A DNA stretch of 64,000 nt from Portunus trituberculatus (taxonomy: Eukaryota; Arthropoda; Malacostraca; Decapoda; Portunidae), in assembly GCF_017591435.1 (NCBI RefSeq), contig NC_059272.1:8245550-8309549 (forward strand), given 5' to 3'. The position numbers were made by a program, and so were the translations under genes. Positions 1 through 10,177 of the stretch are shown here, piece by piece (the stretch's first letter is position 1; every line of letters starts with the position of its first letter). The notes below the pieces were generated by a model. The model ran no database searches. It was given only the letters and a program-made list of their open reading frames with translations, and was not told the DNA's origin.

Positions 1-34
1 GATATATCTGTTACACTGTTAAGACTGTGTATGA

Positions 35-58
35 ACACACACACACACACACACACAC
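35..58. repeat. (AC)n microsatellite
   Basis: Pure dinucleotide AC run directly upstream of the SINE. Nothing else is encoded here. Confidence 0.95.
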
Positions 59-328
59 CGCGTAGTGTAGTGGTGAACACGCTCTACTCACAATCGAGAG
101 GGCCGGGTTCGAGTCCCGGTAAGCGGCGAGGCAAATGGGCAAGCCTCTTAATGTGTGGGCCCTGTTCACCTAGCAATAAATAGGTACGGGATGTAACTCG
201 AGGGGTTGTGGCCTCGCTTTCCCAGTGTGTGTTGTGTGTTGATGTGGTCTATGATAGGTCTGAGCTCGTTCCGTAATGGGGGAAGACTGGCTGGGTGACC
301 AGCAGGCGACCGAGGAGGTGAATTACAC
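59..328 (+). mobile_element. tRNA-derived SINE
   Basis: The head resembles a tRNA gene with an internal RNA polymerase III promoter: an A-box-like TAGTGTAGTGG at 63-73 and a B-box GGTTCGAGTCC at 106-116, the usual distance apart. It cannot be a working tRNA, because the sequence after the B box does not close an acceptor stem and runs into a roughly 200-bp non-tRNA body containing a TGGTGACCAGCAGGCGACC-like segment. SINEs depend on a LINE for mobility; the partner is not evident. It sits beside an AC microsatellite, and its end (AATTACACAC) again becomes AC-rich. Confidence 0.8.
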
Positions 329-840
329 ACTAATTAAAGATGACTGTAATCATGACTTCTAAATCCACAATACAGCATCGTGATCATGATATTCTTATCA
401 TGATTCTTTCGCTAGATTGCCAACAGTGTATATTTGGCCAAGGTCTGGCAAGCGGCGACTGCTGGCAGTGGCATGATGGGCCGATGGCATCCCCAAGAGC
501 ACCAGCTGAAAGTGAGAGGTAAGTGATGGGATATTTGTACTGTAGTACTGCCATAGTGTGTATTTTTTTCATACCAATGTATTGGTCATTAGTTTTAAAA
601 TAATGCATTACTGGGGAAGCTTGTACGCATGCCGCGCGTCTTTTGTTTAGGTCATTAAACGTGGCAGACGAATGGATCAGTGCCGTGGAGCTACAGTTCA
701 CTCTCTCAAGCACTGAACACACCCCGCCCTCTTAGAACTGTGATACTCGTACCAGCAGCAACCACATGGCACCACTTCTCGCTGCACTGCCTCCACCAGA
801 CCCTTTCTAAACAGCTAAGTTCAGGCTTAGCTTGAGCTAG
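329..840. other. Non-coding interval, no recognised gene
   Basis: Contains a short CATGAT-rich stretch at about 350-400 resembling the degenerate CATGAT repeats near 2.2 and 35.4 kb. The short open frames here have no recognisable domain. Confidence 0.5.
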
Positions 841-1106
841 CTAGCGCTGCATGATGGTTTTTATAAGAAATTTACTATAGTTAAACAAGACATGATCCCC
901 ATGTATGGGGATCACATATTGTAGAGGAGTTTGCTGCAGGACTTAGCCCTGTTAATGGGCCAAATATTTATAATTAGTATATAATGTATTGTGTACTTGT
1001 AAGTGTATCTTTAAGTACTGATGACGAGGTCGCTGTGCGACTGATACAGGATAACCTAGATGGGCCCTGGTGGCCCTTTGTTATCCTATTATTTATGTTA
1101 TGTTAT
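841..1106 (+). mobile_element. CR1-like LINE, 3' terminal fragment
   Basis: Nearly identical, in opposite orientation, to the 3' end of the CR1-type LINE at 19240-19510, including the segment with a short palindrome (ATCCCCATGTATGGGGAT) and the tail built of TATGT/TGTTA units. Only the 3' UTR is present, so this is a 5'-truncated copy, as expected from target-primed reverse transcription. An open frame at 984-1241 comes from this UTR and is not a gene. Confidence 0.8.
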
Positions 1107-1207
1107 AGCTTGCAGCGGCAGCCACTAGCCACCGTAACTGGTTTGAACAGTAGCACTCATTTTTTTTTCTTCTGTCTCTGCTTGCATAGTATTGAGTTCC
1201 ATCCTAT

Positions 1208-1573
1208 TTGTACAACAAATCGAACCTGGGAAAGCTACTGATGTGTACAGATAAAACAATGAGCCAAAATGGGGTCGTCTCGGTAATGTTGGTGATCGGT
1301 GACATAGCGGAAGGCCAAGCACCCTTCAGGAACTTGGCCCTTTTCGGTCATTCATATGTCAACCGCGTGAGGATAAATAGCCACCTGTGTTGGCCGTTTT
1401 ATTTTTTTAAGGAAACTGGGGAAGGGGACGTCATGGTGATCAACATCAGGGAGGGAGCCATCTTGGAGTGGCTGCTGGAGTACCGATTCCAGCTTACTTT
1501 TCCTAACCATAGGGGGAATGATATCATGCCCAATACCGACCTCAGACAAGTGGCAAAAATATTGAGGGAGTAG
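1208..1573 (+). pseudogene. SGNH-hydrolase-like protein fragment
   Basis: An open frame of about 120 codons. From about residue 44 it carries LFGHSYVNRVR, resembling block I of SGNH/GDSL hydrolases (normally GDS followed by a small residue). Near residue 102 it has HRGNDIMPNTDLRQVAK, resembling block III (GND). Such domains occur as accessory ORFs in some CR1 LINEs and Ngaro/DIRS-type retroelements, so a retroelement origin is likely. The serine position survives in GHS; the glycine-rich GGND is altered to RGND. It starts directly after a CR1 3' end, so it is probably a separate, truncated element. No start or full-length protein can be defended. Confidence 0.4.
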
Positions 1574-2454
1574 CCCTATAGAAATAGAGGAAATGACCAG
1601 AATGCACTGCATTACTGTTGGGATTAAGACTAAATTTAATTGAGGTTATTATGATTTATTTAAGTTAACATGGCAGATTTAAAGAATTTAATATGCCTGA
1701 GGGACGGGAATAGAGCTGTTTGCACTAGGCTAGTACAAGTGAAAATGTGCTGGCAAGTAATGAAGTTTAGATGTCTTGTTTGCAAAAGTAACTTGTAGGA
1801 ACATTAGACAAGATCAAAGAATATGATAAAAAAGAATTGATATATTAGAGAAAGAATTACTTGAGTAGAGTGAATATGAAAGATCAGTAGAGGATGAAAT
1901 ATCCTTAATGAATATATCTCTCAATAGGCTGAAACACATTGATAATATAATAAGACTGTGAGGCCAAAAGAAATCAAGCTGCCAACATAAAACTGAACAA
2001 GCTTTGATAGAGATCTTAAGTCATGGATAGGTTTTCAGGAGTTATTAAAGTGTGCAGTACACAACAGAAATCTAAGTAACATTCAGAAATTTACCTACTT
2101 GAGGGATAGATTACAGGAGATCCCCTAACATTAATCAGTGGTTTCAATAGAGAAGATGCCAGATGTGGGCATGATTATGATTACTAATAAAAAAATCATA
2201 ATCCATGGCTGTGATTACATAATCATAATAAGACAAAATTTGTCCAATCATTTATCAAGTCATAATCACAGTTTACTCTGCAGTGATAATCATAATCTAA
2301 TCATAATAAAATTTTTCTTGATAATAATCTCTGATTAAAAATGTGATTATTGTGATTATTTATTTGTAATTTCAATTAAACATTTTTAGGTACTTTCTCA
2401 AGTCAAAGCACTGGCACCGTCTCATGTTTTTACTTACTTGTCCACCATGATATA
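1574..2454. other. AT-rich non-coding region with degenerate ATCATAATC repeats
   Basis: No gene recognised. At about 2160-2365 the sequence is a degenerate array built on ATAATCATAAT/GTGATTAT units. Confidence 0.5.
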
Positions 2455-2805
2455 GGGTAAAGTGGACAAGTGGTGCAAAGTGGACCACTTGCTCTCCCAC
2501 CAAAACCAATGATACAACATTTCAAACAGCAGGTGCATTATCTTTCGGTAGCAACGTAAATCACCCACGAGCTTTGGTACTGGAAGAAAAGTTTATTTTA
2601 ACTGAAGGGATTTAAGTTGAGACTTTTGTAAAGTGGTACCTTAAGATACGAGTTTAATTTGTTCCATGATGGAGTTTATATCTCAAAATAACTTTTCCCA
2701 TTGAAATGCACTGAAAAGCCATTAATCAGTTCCAGCCTTCTGGAAAAGAGCACCCTAATTTTTTTTTTACTTGTTTTTAGATGGAAAAAAAAGTACACTT
2801 TACCC
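2455..2805. mobile_element. Short TIR element (MITE)
   Basis: Ends are inverted copies: GGGTAAAGTGGAC at the left and GTACACTTTACCC at the right (12 of 13 match). There is no coding capacity. The inside holds a stretch (about 2633-2705) resembling the end of a mariner/pogo-type element (GTGGTACCTTAAGATACGAG), so it is itself nested. No convincing target-site duplication was found, so the superfamily is unassigned. Confidence 0.6.
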
Positions 2806-3312
2806 TTGTTTATCTAATCTAGATTTTGGTTAACCTGGACAATGTCCAGATAGTAGTTTAACAGTTTGAGTCCAGACAGCTAATAAATTAATTCAAACAA
2901 TGCACATCTCTCACACTTCCAGAAATAGCTGCGGCAGGCGGTTGTAAACAAGTCTAGCTGACACCGTGAACTTGTATATTATCCGGTATCAGTGAACAAG
3001 TTTGAGCATTTTTCAGTACCTTAGAACTCTTAATTATGTCTTCCAAGGGTGTTAGGCATAAGTGAGTGGCCCTAGCTGTGATATGAAAGTTGGAATTACT
3101 AGAAAATTAGAGAAAGGAGCTTGAGTTGTGAGTGTTTGTGAGGAGTGTGGTGTGGCCAAGTAAACTCTTTTGGACATTAGTAAATCAAAAGATAAGCTGG
3201 TAGAATATTCTGCTAAATACTGTGTGGATGCATCATCAAATAAAAGTGGTAAAGGTGCACCAAAGTAAAATGTAAGGAGTGGAAAAGATGCTGCTTTAGA
3301 TACCTCCAAGCT
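2806..3312. other. Non-coding interval, no recognised gene
   Basis: No domain, TIR or tandem array recognised. The short frames look like chance. Confidence 0.4.
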
Positions 3313-3417
3313 CCTGATAGGACTCCTAGGTCAGGGAGATGGCCTCTTCCTCCACCATGTTGTGTAGGGGACTGCCACTCTGTTGTAAGTAGGAACAACA
3401 ACGTACCTACACAAATA
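3313..3417 (-). repeat. Paralogous segment, inverted relative to 8998-9147
   Basis: Read on the minus strand, this segment together with its continuation at 5154-5203 matches 8998-9147. Shared blocks include TTGTTCCTACTTAC and CAGTCCCCTACACAACATGG. The copy here is split by the Tigger element 3418-5153; the copy at 9 kb is not. Origin of the duplicated unit is unknown. Confidence 0.7.
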
Positions 3418-3674
3418 CAGGGGATCCTCGCAATTCGACGGGGTTAGGGATGTTTTTCATCGGTCGAATCAGCGTATATTCGAATTGTGAAACAGTTTTT
3501 CCCATAAAATACTTAAGAATTAGAGGGGATAGGGACCAACCTCCAGCCCAGACCCTCAAAAACAATACTATAACCTCTAAAAACACAAACTTAGACAAAA
3601 TACTATTAAAGGCTTAATTTTTAAATAACTTTTTTTTTATTAAACACATAAGGGTGCTGTACAGTACATTTTTT

Positions 3675-3885
3675 TTAAATAAAAACACTTGCATGATGCA
3701 GTGGTCTTACAGTACTTGTCCCTGTTCTTCCAAATTGTTGGTACTGCCGATCTAGGGACACCCATATGCGCAGCAACAACATTGAGCTATACCTGCCTCA
3801 CACTTTCTTATAACTCAAGCTTATCTTTGAAAGGCAAGAAATTGTGCTTCTTAGGGCTGGGGCTGCAGGTGGCTTTGCTTGGCAT
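3675..3885 (-). pseudogene. Tigger-type transposase N-terminus, broken
   Basis: Starting at the ATG complementary to 3883-3885, the minus strand encodes MPSKATCSPSPKKHNFLPF and then a psq/CENP-B-type helix-turn-helix that would bind the element's ends; the segment VAAHMGVPRSAVPTIWKNRD is the recognition-helix part. Two in-frame stops (after DKLEL and RQV) break it. No DDE catalytic domain follows inside the element. Confidence 0.6.
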
Positions 3886-4373
3886 GGTCGAATCGGCGTG
3901 GAGGTAGGAGGTTGAACAGCGGAGCGTGGCCTGCCTGGATGACGGCTGGGGCGAAAGTGAGGCTGAGGAAGCGACACACAGGGTAACGTCAGTTTACACT
4001 TCTGCCTGGCAAGCTGGCAGTGATTTTGGGGTGGCGGCGGATTTGACTGGTTGGGTGGCACACGAGATATGAATGTCGAATTGGCGAGTCAGTCTGTCGA
4101 ACCTTGAGGATTGGATATTAACCCTTAAACTTAAAGTATGGGTGGTTGATTTACTTTCCGTCTGTTACAGCGGGGAAAAATCACACCTGTCAAAAATACT
4201 AAAAATATTTTTTCCTTATAAAAGCATATTTATTTGTGTTATTTGGAGTACAACGATGTAGTTTTCAACATGTTATGACCTCTGAGAGCAAAGTTATTGC
4301 ATATCAAAAAATTCTCCCCGAACCCATGGCAGAACCTGCTGCTAAGAAATACCCCCCAAGCTCCGATAACACA

Positions 4374-4376
<3 letters not shown>

Positions 4377-4441
<65 letters not shown>
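4377..4441. repeat. (CT)n microsatellite
   Basis: 65 bp of CT inside the Tigger element. It accounts for artificial Ser-Leu and Arg-Glu frames on both strands. Confidence 0.97.
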
Positions 4442-4443
<2 letters not shown>

Positions 4444-5503
4444 CTTTTGGGCATTTGAATTTGATGTAAAAGTAGGAACTTTTCCATTTTCATGTCAAGA
4501 AAATGCGAGCTCAGATATATGAAATGATGTGCAAAACAGGAAAAGAAAAAGAAACCACATATTACAAGTATTGTGTATTTCAATAATAATTGGAATCTGG
4601 CAACTCTTATTAGCAATGGGATTCACGTGACTTGGCCGACAAGCACAGTCCTGTAGAGGCAACTATGGGTGACACACACCATTGCATTGCTCATGGGGAG
4701 TACATGAGGAGGTTTATGAGCGTTGCTGTGAGGGTTGGTCTCTGTCTCCCAGATCACTATCAGAATCACTACTGGAGTCTTCACTTTCTTCTGTCTCAAT
4801 AAAAAAATCACTGTCCTCAATGTCATTATTGAGTAACCCTCCGGGTCATGGGGGTTGCAAGATGTCGCCTCGAAATGGGAAAAGATGACCTATTGTGAGG
4901 GAACATATGTCTCAAGGCTCAAGGAGGTGAGCGAGAAAAGATGCCAGATACCTCCACTTGCTCAAGGAACAATAGTAAGGGGAAGAGATTCAAACGTTTA
5001 GCACGGAAAAATCATGATTCCCGGAACAATCCTCGCCTCCGCACACGATGCTACAATCGTCCCGAAACAATCTCCGTACGTTAAAGGTTAATTAACTGAG
5101 TTTTAATTGGCGTTAATTCGAACTACGAACAGTCGAATCACGAGGATCCCCTGTACCATAGTTTATTACTATAGATTATTATATTGATACAAAAGCTAAA
5201 AACATATTACAGGTAACCCTCGCTTAACGAACGTTCACACAATTAAATTTCGCAACAACAAACATTTCCTTTTACTACCATCTGCTCGTATAACGAACAC
5301 CAAACTTGCTTTAACAGAATTTTATCTGGGTGTAGTTTTTTTCAAAGTTTGAAACCCTCACTGTATCATGCAAGCCTACAGGCTTTTGAACACACCAGCG
5401 CCTCTCGTGGACAACACGCGCACCACTCACTCCTCTACCCTTCCCTATTCTTAGTTTAAAACAAAAACAGGGTTCATCACCAACTCATTATCTCATGCTC
5501 AAC

Positions 5504-5857
5504 ATGCCACCAAAACGCCCTGCAACCAGCCCTGCAATGTTGCCTACCGTTGTTAAGAAGAAAAGGAAGTCTCTTACTCAAGAAGTGAAGCTGGATATTA
5601 TTCACAGACACGAGAGGCGAGAAAACTAATAGCATTGCTTGCCACCATCTTGATTCCATCTACTTTCTCTACTATTTTCAAGTCATCAGACTCTATTAAG
5701 AAGGCTGGTGAGACCATATCTTCCTTGCAAGCTAAAAGAACCACCTGAACTCGTGACTCTGCAATGGATAATATGGAAAGCCTTGTGGAAATGTGGTACA
5801 CAAGTTTTCTAAGCGGTACAATGATGCGCATTTTGTTTACATTCTACAGGTTGCCAG
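5504..5857 (+). pseudogene. Tigger transposase N-terminal remnant (copy A)
   Basis: ATG at 5504 starts MPPKRPATSPAMLPTVVKKK, continuing with SLTQEVKLDIIHRHE, the start of the HTH_psq/CENP-B-type DNA-binding domain of Tigger transposases. A 2-bp loss relative to copy B (GAGAGGCGAG against GAGAAAGGCGAG) shifts the frame after about 45 residues. The remaining sequence corresponds to the AKRTT...AMDKMESLVEMW part of the family. The inverted-LTR unit begins immediately downstream. Only the DNA-binding portion exists; there is no DDE domain. Confidence 0.75.
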
Positions 5858-6140
5858 TGTAGTGAACACCACTACACTACTACAACAATCATCACCAGAC
5901 ATGAACGCCTGACTGACTCCAGTTTGTAGTGAACACTAACTACTACACTACTACTATTACAACCTGGGTATCCAGTAACCACTTGAGCTCAGACAGCACC
6001 GAGACTCTGGCACACACACTCGTGTACATGACCACTCGTCCCGTCATTTCTATCTATTGTATATCTATAATGAATAGCATTGTATGAACATCTCTAGTTT
6101 ACTTCTCCATCCATGTCCTGGCTAGATAATGAACGCTACA
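5858..6140 (+). repeat. LTR, plus orientation (short form)
   Basis: Begins TGTAGTGAACACC and ends GAACGCTACA, the TG...CA form of a retroelement LTR. It is homologous, in opposite orientation, to 6999-7274. It contains a TATAATGAATAGCA stretch corresponding to TATAATAAATAGCA (polyadenylation-like) in the other copy. Left flank is CCAG. Confidence 0.75.
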
Positions 6141-6720
6141 ATTGGGGAGCTCCGGCTTGGGGGTGCTGCTCCCGCTGGACGACGACGACGATGATGACAA
6201 CAACGGCGATGACGAGGAGACTTACGGTGTCGCTATCACCCCTCAGACGACTACTACGGAAGGTCTGACGGACAGGGCGGTGGTCAGGTGTGGAGGGTCT
6301 GCTGCCTGACGATGACGAGGAGGAGGAGGAGGAGGATGAGGATGTAGGATGGGGTTCCACCTCACTATGGTGCTTGTTTAGGGGCGCCGCCGAGAGGGTG
6401 AAAGAGCGTGGTAGGGGGCGGCGGCCATCGTACTGAGCTGAGTCTAGTGTGGTGAAATGGGCCTCGCAGGATCGCCCAAAGACCCCCATGATGGCCGACG
6501 TAAGGGCAGCATACCTGTCTGCCTCCGGCGGGTTGGTTAGGGCACTGTGCAGACGAGTGACAACCTCCGAGGGGAGCTCCTGGACAACCACCTGGTATCA
6601 CTGCAGGTCGGAGAGCTCCGTGCCGGCCCACACAGCCTCGAGGTGCAGGAACCAGGCCTCGATATCTTAGTTGAAGGGCGGCACACGCAATAAGTCACTG
6701 AACGCACTGCACTGCTCCAT
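6141..6720 (-). pseudogene. Gypsy-type gag fragment
   Basis: Reading begins at the minus-strand ATG complementary to 6718-6720, shortly after a primer-binding-like sequence (TTGGTGACCCC). It contains DIEAWFLHLEAVWAG and VVVQELPSEVVTRLHSALTN followed by GVFGRS, the pattern of the capsid N-terminal region of arthropod Gypsy (K02A2.6-like) gags. Two in-frame stops lie at about residues 19 and 43. The C-terminal part degenerates into Ser and acidic-codon repeats and runs to the junction with the plus-oriented LTR. No protease, RT or integrase follows. Confidence 0.65.
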
Positions 6721-6778
6721 TACACGTCAAGGCTACACTTTGGGGTCACCAATTGTAGGTCACTCCGGGGTCACCAAG

Positions 6779-7274
6779 TGTAGTGTTGTGGTAGTTGTCG
6801 TAAAATGGGTAGCATGGAGACACCTGAGTCCATTATGAAAGTGTATTTACGGTAGCACAATACACAAGTGTAAACTAAGCGAAACGAGAGGCAGGAGGCG
6901 TAGCGTGTCAGCCTCTGGCGGCGGCGAGCGAGGACTGAGGAGAAGGACGTGACGTCAGACAGAAAGGGAGTGTGGGAAAAACAAAGGACATGCTAACATA
7001 GTGTTCCCTATCTAGCCAGGACACGGATGAAGAAGTAAACTAGAGATGTTCGAACACTGCTATTTATTATAGATATACAACAGGTAGAGGTGATGGGACA
7101 AGCAGTCATGTAGGCGAGTGTGTGTGTGCCGGAGTCTCGGTGCTGTCTGAGCTTAAATGGTGACTGGATACCCGGGCCGTAGTAGTAGTGTAGTAGTGTT
7201 CACTACACACTGGAGTCAGTCAGGTGTGTATGTCTGGTGATGATTATAGTAGTAATGTAGTGGTGTCCACTACA
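6779..7274 (-). repeat. LTR, minus orientation (long form)
   Basis: On the minus strand it runs TGTAGTGGACACC...ACACTACA, with perfect 7-bp terminal inversion (TGTAGTG/CACTACA), followed by CTTGGTGACCCCGGAGTGAC, a plausible primer-binding site. The outer ~276 bp match the inverted LTR at 5858-6140. The flank beyond it is TCAG against CCAG on the other side. Confidence 0.75.
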
Positions 7275-7397
7275 TCAGTTAGCGTCTTGCCTGCTCCACT
7301 CTCCCTCCCTTCATAATTTAAGATCATCAACATTATAAAGTTACTTACATACATTAGTGTACATTATAATGACTTAATTTTAGATTAAACTGCTTAA

Positions 7398-8094
7398 GGG
7401 GGGGCAAAACAGCTGAAATGGTAAAATGGGCTCAAAACATCGTTTTCTATTTTTTTGTATATTTACACAGGAAAAGTATCCAAGAATCAAGTTTTGGCCG
7501 GGAAATACAGTATATGTGTAGTACATATTTGTTGTACAAATAAAAAAAAAATCGAATCTTGCAATTATTACCATAGATATGTCATACTACAAACTTTAAA
7601 CCCGTTTTTCTCAAAACGTCAATAAAACAACTTCAATGCATAGCTGTGCAAAGAAAACTTCATGGATTTCAATAAAAATCACCATACTTATGCATTATGA
7701 GTATATCAACATTTTTACGTGGGCTTTTTGAAATATATTGAAAACAATGGTTCAGGAGCATTTTTCAGGAAAAAAAAAAGTGACGTCATCATTTACATAA
7801 ACTTGTGAAAGAGATTTCTCACAAACTATAACGAATATAGCAAAAATGTCACGTAGAATTGTTGATATGCTATTCAACTACTACCATGCAAAATTTGGTA
7901 CCTCTACAATGAAAATGTGAATTTCCGTTAATTTTTAAATCATAACCGTCATAACCGTCACAACAACGTAAGCTAAAATTTCTACGTCTGACATATTATC
8001 AGAAACTAGATTTTAAGCAAATTGTGAAATTTTGAGGCAAAAATATTGAAAATTTTTTTTATGAATATTTTTTACCCAGCTGTTTGGCCCTCCC
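7398..8094. mobile_element. piggyBac-type MITE (TTAA target)
   Basis: Flanked by TTAA at 7394-7397 and 8095-8098. Ends are inverted copies: GGGGGGGCAAAACAGCTG and CAGCTGTTTGGCCCTCCC. Non-coding and AT-rich. Tigger copy B shows the pre-insertion sequence at this place (CTAAATG instead of TTAAATG). Confidence 0.8.
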
Positions 8095-8303
8095 TTAAAT
8101 GTTTAACTTCATAATTTTTACTTTCATTAAACCTTTTAGGTAAAAGTACTATGATGCACTCTCACTTTGTTTACTCTCAATGGAAGTCCAAGTCAGTGTT
8201 CAAACTTGTTATAATTGGTTCGCTTAACGAACATTTTTTAGGAACATAACACATTCATTAAGGGGGAGTTGCCTCAACCTATTTAAGAAAAAAATTATAC
8301 ATA

Positions 8304-8897
8304 CAGTAAGTCCCGCACTTGGTGAATTAATTAGTCTGGCGAAACTACCGCCAGATGCTAATTTTGCCAAACACGAGTTCTTTATGCAATATAAATTGCC
8401 AAAAAAAATGCCTCAATCAGTCTTTGGTCATTGCCGAAGTTCCTCTTTTGACCCCAAAAATATAATCTTTTGAGCTTAAATAAAATCATTTGCCTTCACA
8501 TATTAGAACACATGTACAAAACAGACCAGTAAACAATAAATAAAGTTAATAAGACATGATATAAAGGTTGTAACTCCCGTTTTTTTCCACCCGTTTCCCT
8601 TGCCCACTTATGCCCTTGGAGGCCATGATGGCGGTAAATTGCCAGAATTCGTTCCCACACTAGCAGAACAGAGGGTAGCACAAACAAAATGGCTGAAAGG
8701 GATTCTCACACTGCATTCTGATGGGTTTAGAGAGAGGTCTAACATCAACAGGGAGCCGCATGGTTCGCATTGCAGCTGCCAGGGGACCACCAAGTTTGAA
8801 TTCAAATCGCCAACCGTGCACTCAGTGGTCCGTGTCCACTCTACCACCAAAAGTGAATTTCACCAAGCTGAGATTCGCCTAGTGTGGGGGCTTACTG
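8304..8897. mobile_element. Mariner/pogo-type MITE
   Basis: Ends CAGTAAGTCCCGCACTTGG and TAGTGTGGGGGCTTACTG are imperfect inverted repeats, flanked by TA (8302-8303) and TA (8898-8899). No transposase domain was found inside. Confidence 0.75.
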
Positions 8898-8997
8898 TAT
8901 TTAAAATTTTGCATTAAAACAGCCGCACATAGGGGATGCTTGTCTCTGGATGGCAGCACTGAGCAATCAGTCATGATTATATTGTTATGAAACAATT

Positions 8998-9147
8998 AAG
9001 TGTTTAGCTTTGGTATCAATAAAATATTCTATAGTAGTAAACTATGTTATTTGTGTAGATATGTTGTTCCTACTTACTACAGAGTGTCAGTCCCCTACAC
9101 AACATGGCAAAGAAAGAGACCATCTCCATCAGCCAGGAGTCTTATCT
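8998..9147 (+). repeat. Paralogous segment (empty-site copy)
   Basis: Matches the minus strand of 3313-3417 plus 5154-5203 without the Tigger insertion. The short frame beginning MAKKETISISQES lies in it; I do not recognise the protein. Confidence 0.7.
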
Positions 9148-9266
9148 GGCCTATGAAATATTCACATCACACTTGAACATATTCCTTTTGGGAGTATGTG
9201 CAGCCCTCATGAGTAGCAGGACTGTAAGTGGATGGATACTTACCATTAAAGTTTTAAAAGTAAATA

Positions 9267-10175
9267 CAGGCAACTCCCGCTTAACGAAGGTTCACACAAC
9301 GAAATTTCGCTACAACGAAGGTTTTATTTTACTGCTATCTGCTCGTTTAACGAACACCAAACTCGCTTTAACGAAGTTTTATCCAGGTAATTTTTTTCCA
9401 AGTTTGAAAGCACCACATTATAACGCAAGCCGACAGGCTTTTGAATACACCAGCGCCTCTCGTGGACAACACGTGCATCACTCACTCCCCTTGTTCAAAA
9501 CATTAACAGCAGCAGCAGCAACTCGTCTTCCCTCGCTCAACTTACCACCAAAACGCCCTGCAATGTCGCCTAGCGTTGCTAAGGAGACCAGGAAGTCTCT
9601 TACTCTGGAAGTGAAGCTCGAAATTATTCACAGACACGAGAAAGGCGAGAAAACTAATAGCATTGCTCGCCACCATCTTGACTCCATCTACTGTCTCTAC
9701 TATTTCAAGTCAGCAGACTCTATTAAGAAGGCTGGTGAGGCCGTATCTTCCTTGCAAGCTAAAAGAACCACCTCAACTCGTGACTCTGCAATGGATAAAA
9801 TGGAAAGCCTTGTGGAAATGTGGTACATAAGTTTTGTATGTGATACAATGAAGTGCCCTTTGTTCACATTCCACAGGTTGCCGGTTAGTGTCTTTCCCAT
9901 TTCACTCTCCCTCCCTTCATAAATTTAAGATCATCAACATTATAAAGTTACATACATACATACATTAGTGTACATTATAATGACTTAAATTAAACTGCCT
10001 AAATGTTTAACTTCATAATTTTTACTTTCATTAAACCTTTCACTGTACTATGATGCACTCTCGCTTTGTTTACTCTCAATGGAAGTTCAAATCAGGGGTT
10101 AAACTTATCATAATCGGTTCGCTTAACGAGGTTTTTTTTAGGAACGTAACCCTTTCGTTAAGCGGGGCTTGCCTG
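9267..10175 (+). mobile_element. Tigger-family element copy B (internally deleted)
   Basis: Both ends are well preserved: CAGGCAACTCCCGCTTAACG and CGTTAAGCGGGGCTTGCCTG, flanked by TA (9265-9266) and TA (10176-10177). At 909 bp it is too short for a full transposase. It serves as the reference for reading insertions in copy A. Confidence 0.88.
9563..9850 (+). pseudogene. Tigger transposase N-terminal fragment (copy B)
   Basis: An uninterrupted frame from ATG 9563 reading MSPSVAKETRKSLTLEVKLE, then IIHRHEKGEKTNSIARHH (the helix-turn-helix), then FKSADSIKKAGEAVSSLQAK and AMDKMESLVEMW. This corresponds to the N-terminal roughly 100 residues of human-Tigger-like transposases. Compared with copy A, the usual start ATG is changed (AACTTACCACC for AACATGCCACC), so the next ATG is used here. 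The frame leaves the family after MW; the DDE domain has been deleted. Confidence 0.75.
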
Positions 10176-10177
10176 TA

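Larger units (their letters stand above)
3418..5153 (-). mobile_element. Tigger/pogo-type DNA transposon, decayed
   Basis: Terminal inverted repeats begin CAGGGGATCCTCG and end CGAGGATCCCCTG, flanked by TA (3416-3417) and TA (5154-5155), the duplication expected of Tc1/mariner-pogo elements. The paralogous segment at 9 kb shows the empty site. Inside are a transposase N-terminal remnant (minus strand) and a long CT microsatellite. Most of the catalytic region is missing, so it is non-autonomous. Confidence 0.85.
5210..8275 (+). mobile_element. Tigger-family element copy A, hosting two insertions
   Basis: Left end CAGGTAACCCTCGCTTAACG preceded by TA (5208-5209); right end is a degenerate match to TTAAGCGGGGCTTGCCTG of copy B (9267-10175). 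Alignment to copy B shows two later insertions: the inverted-LTR unit 5858-7274 and the TTAA-flanked MITE 7398-8094. Without them it is about the size of copy B. The first part encodes a transposase N-terminus. Confidence 0.8.

Noticed and set aside
59..130. tRNA gene with A and B boxes
   Set aside because: No closing acceptor stem, and the sequence continues as a SINE body; it is tRNA-derived, not a tRNA gene.
984..1241. 85-codon frame also present at 19092-19367
   Set aside because: Its repetition comes from the CR1 3' UTR present twice; it reads through into unrelated sequence each time.
4236..4616. Ser-Leu and Arg-Glu rich frames on both strands
   Set aside because: Translations of the CT microsatellite.
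6136..6360. Ser-rich or acidic host protein from GAC/GAT and GAG runs
   Set aside because: Codon repeats within the degenerate gag C-terminus, bounded by LTR sequence.
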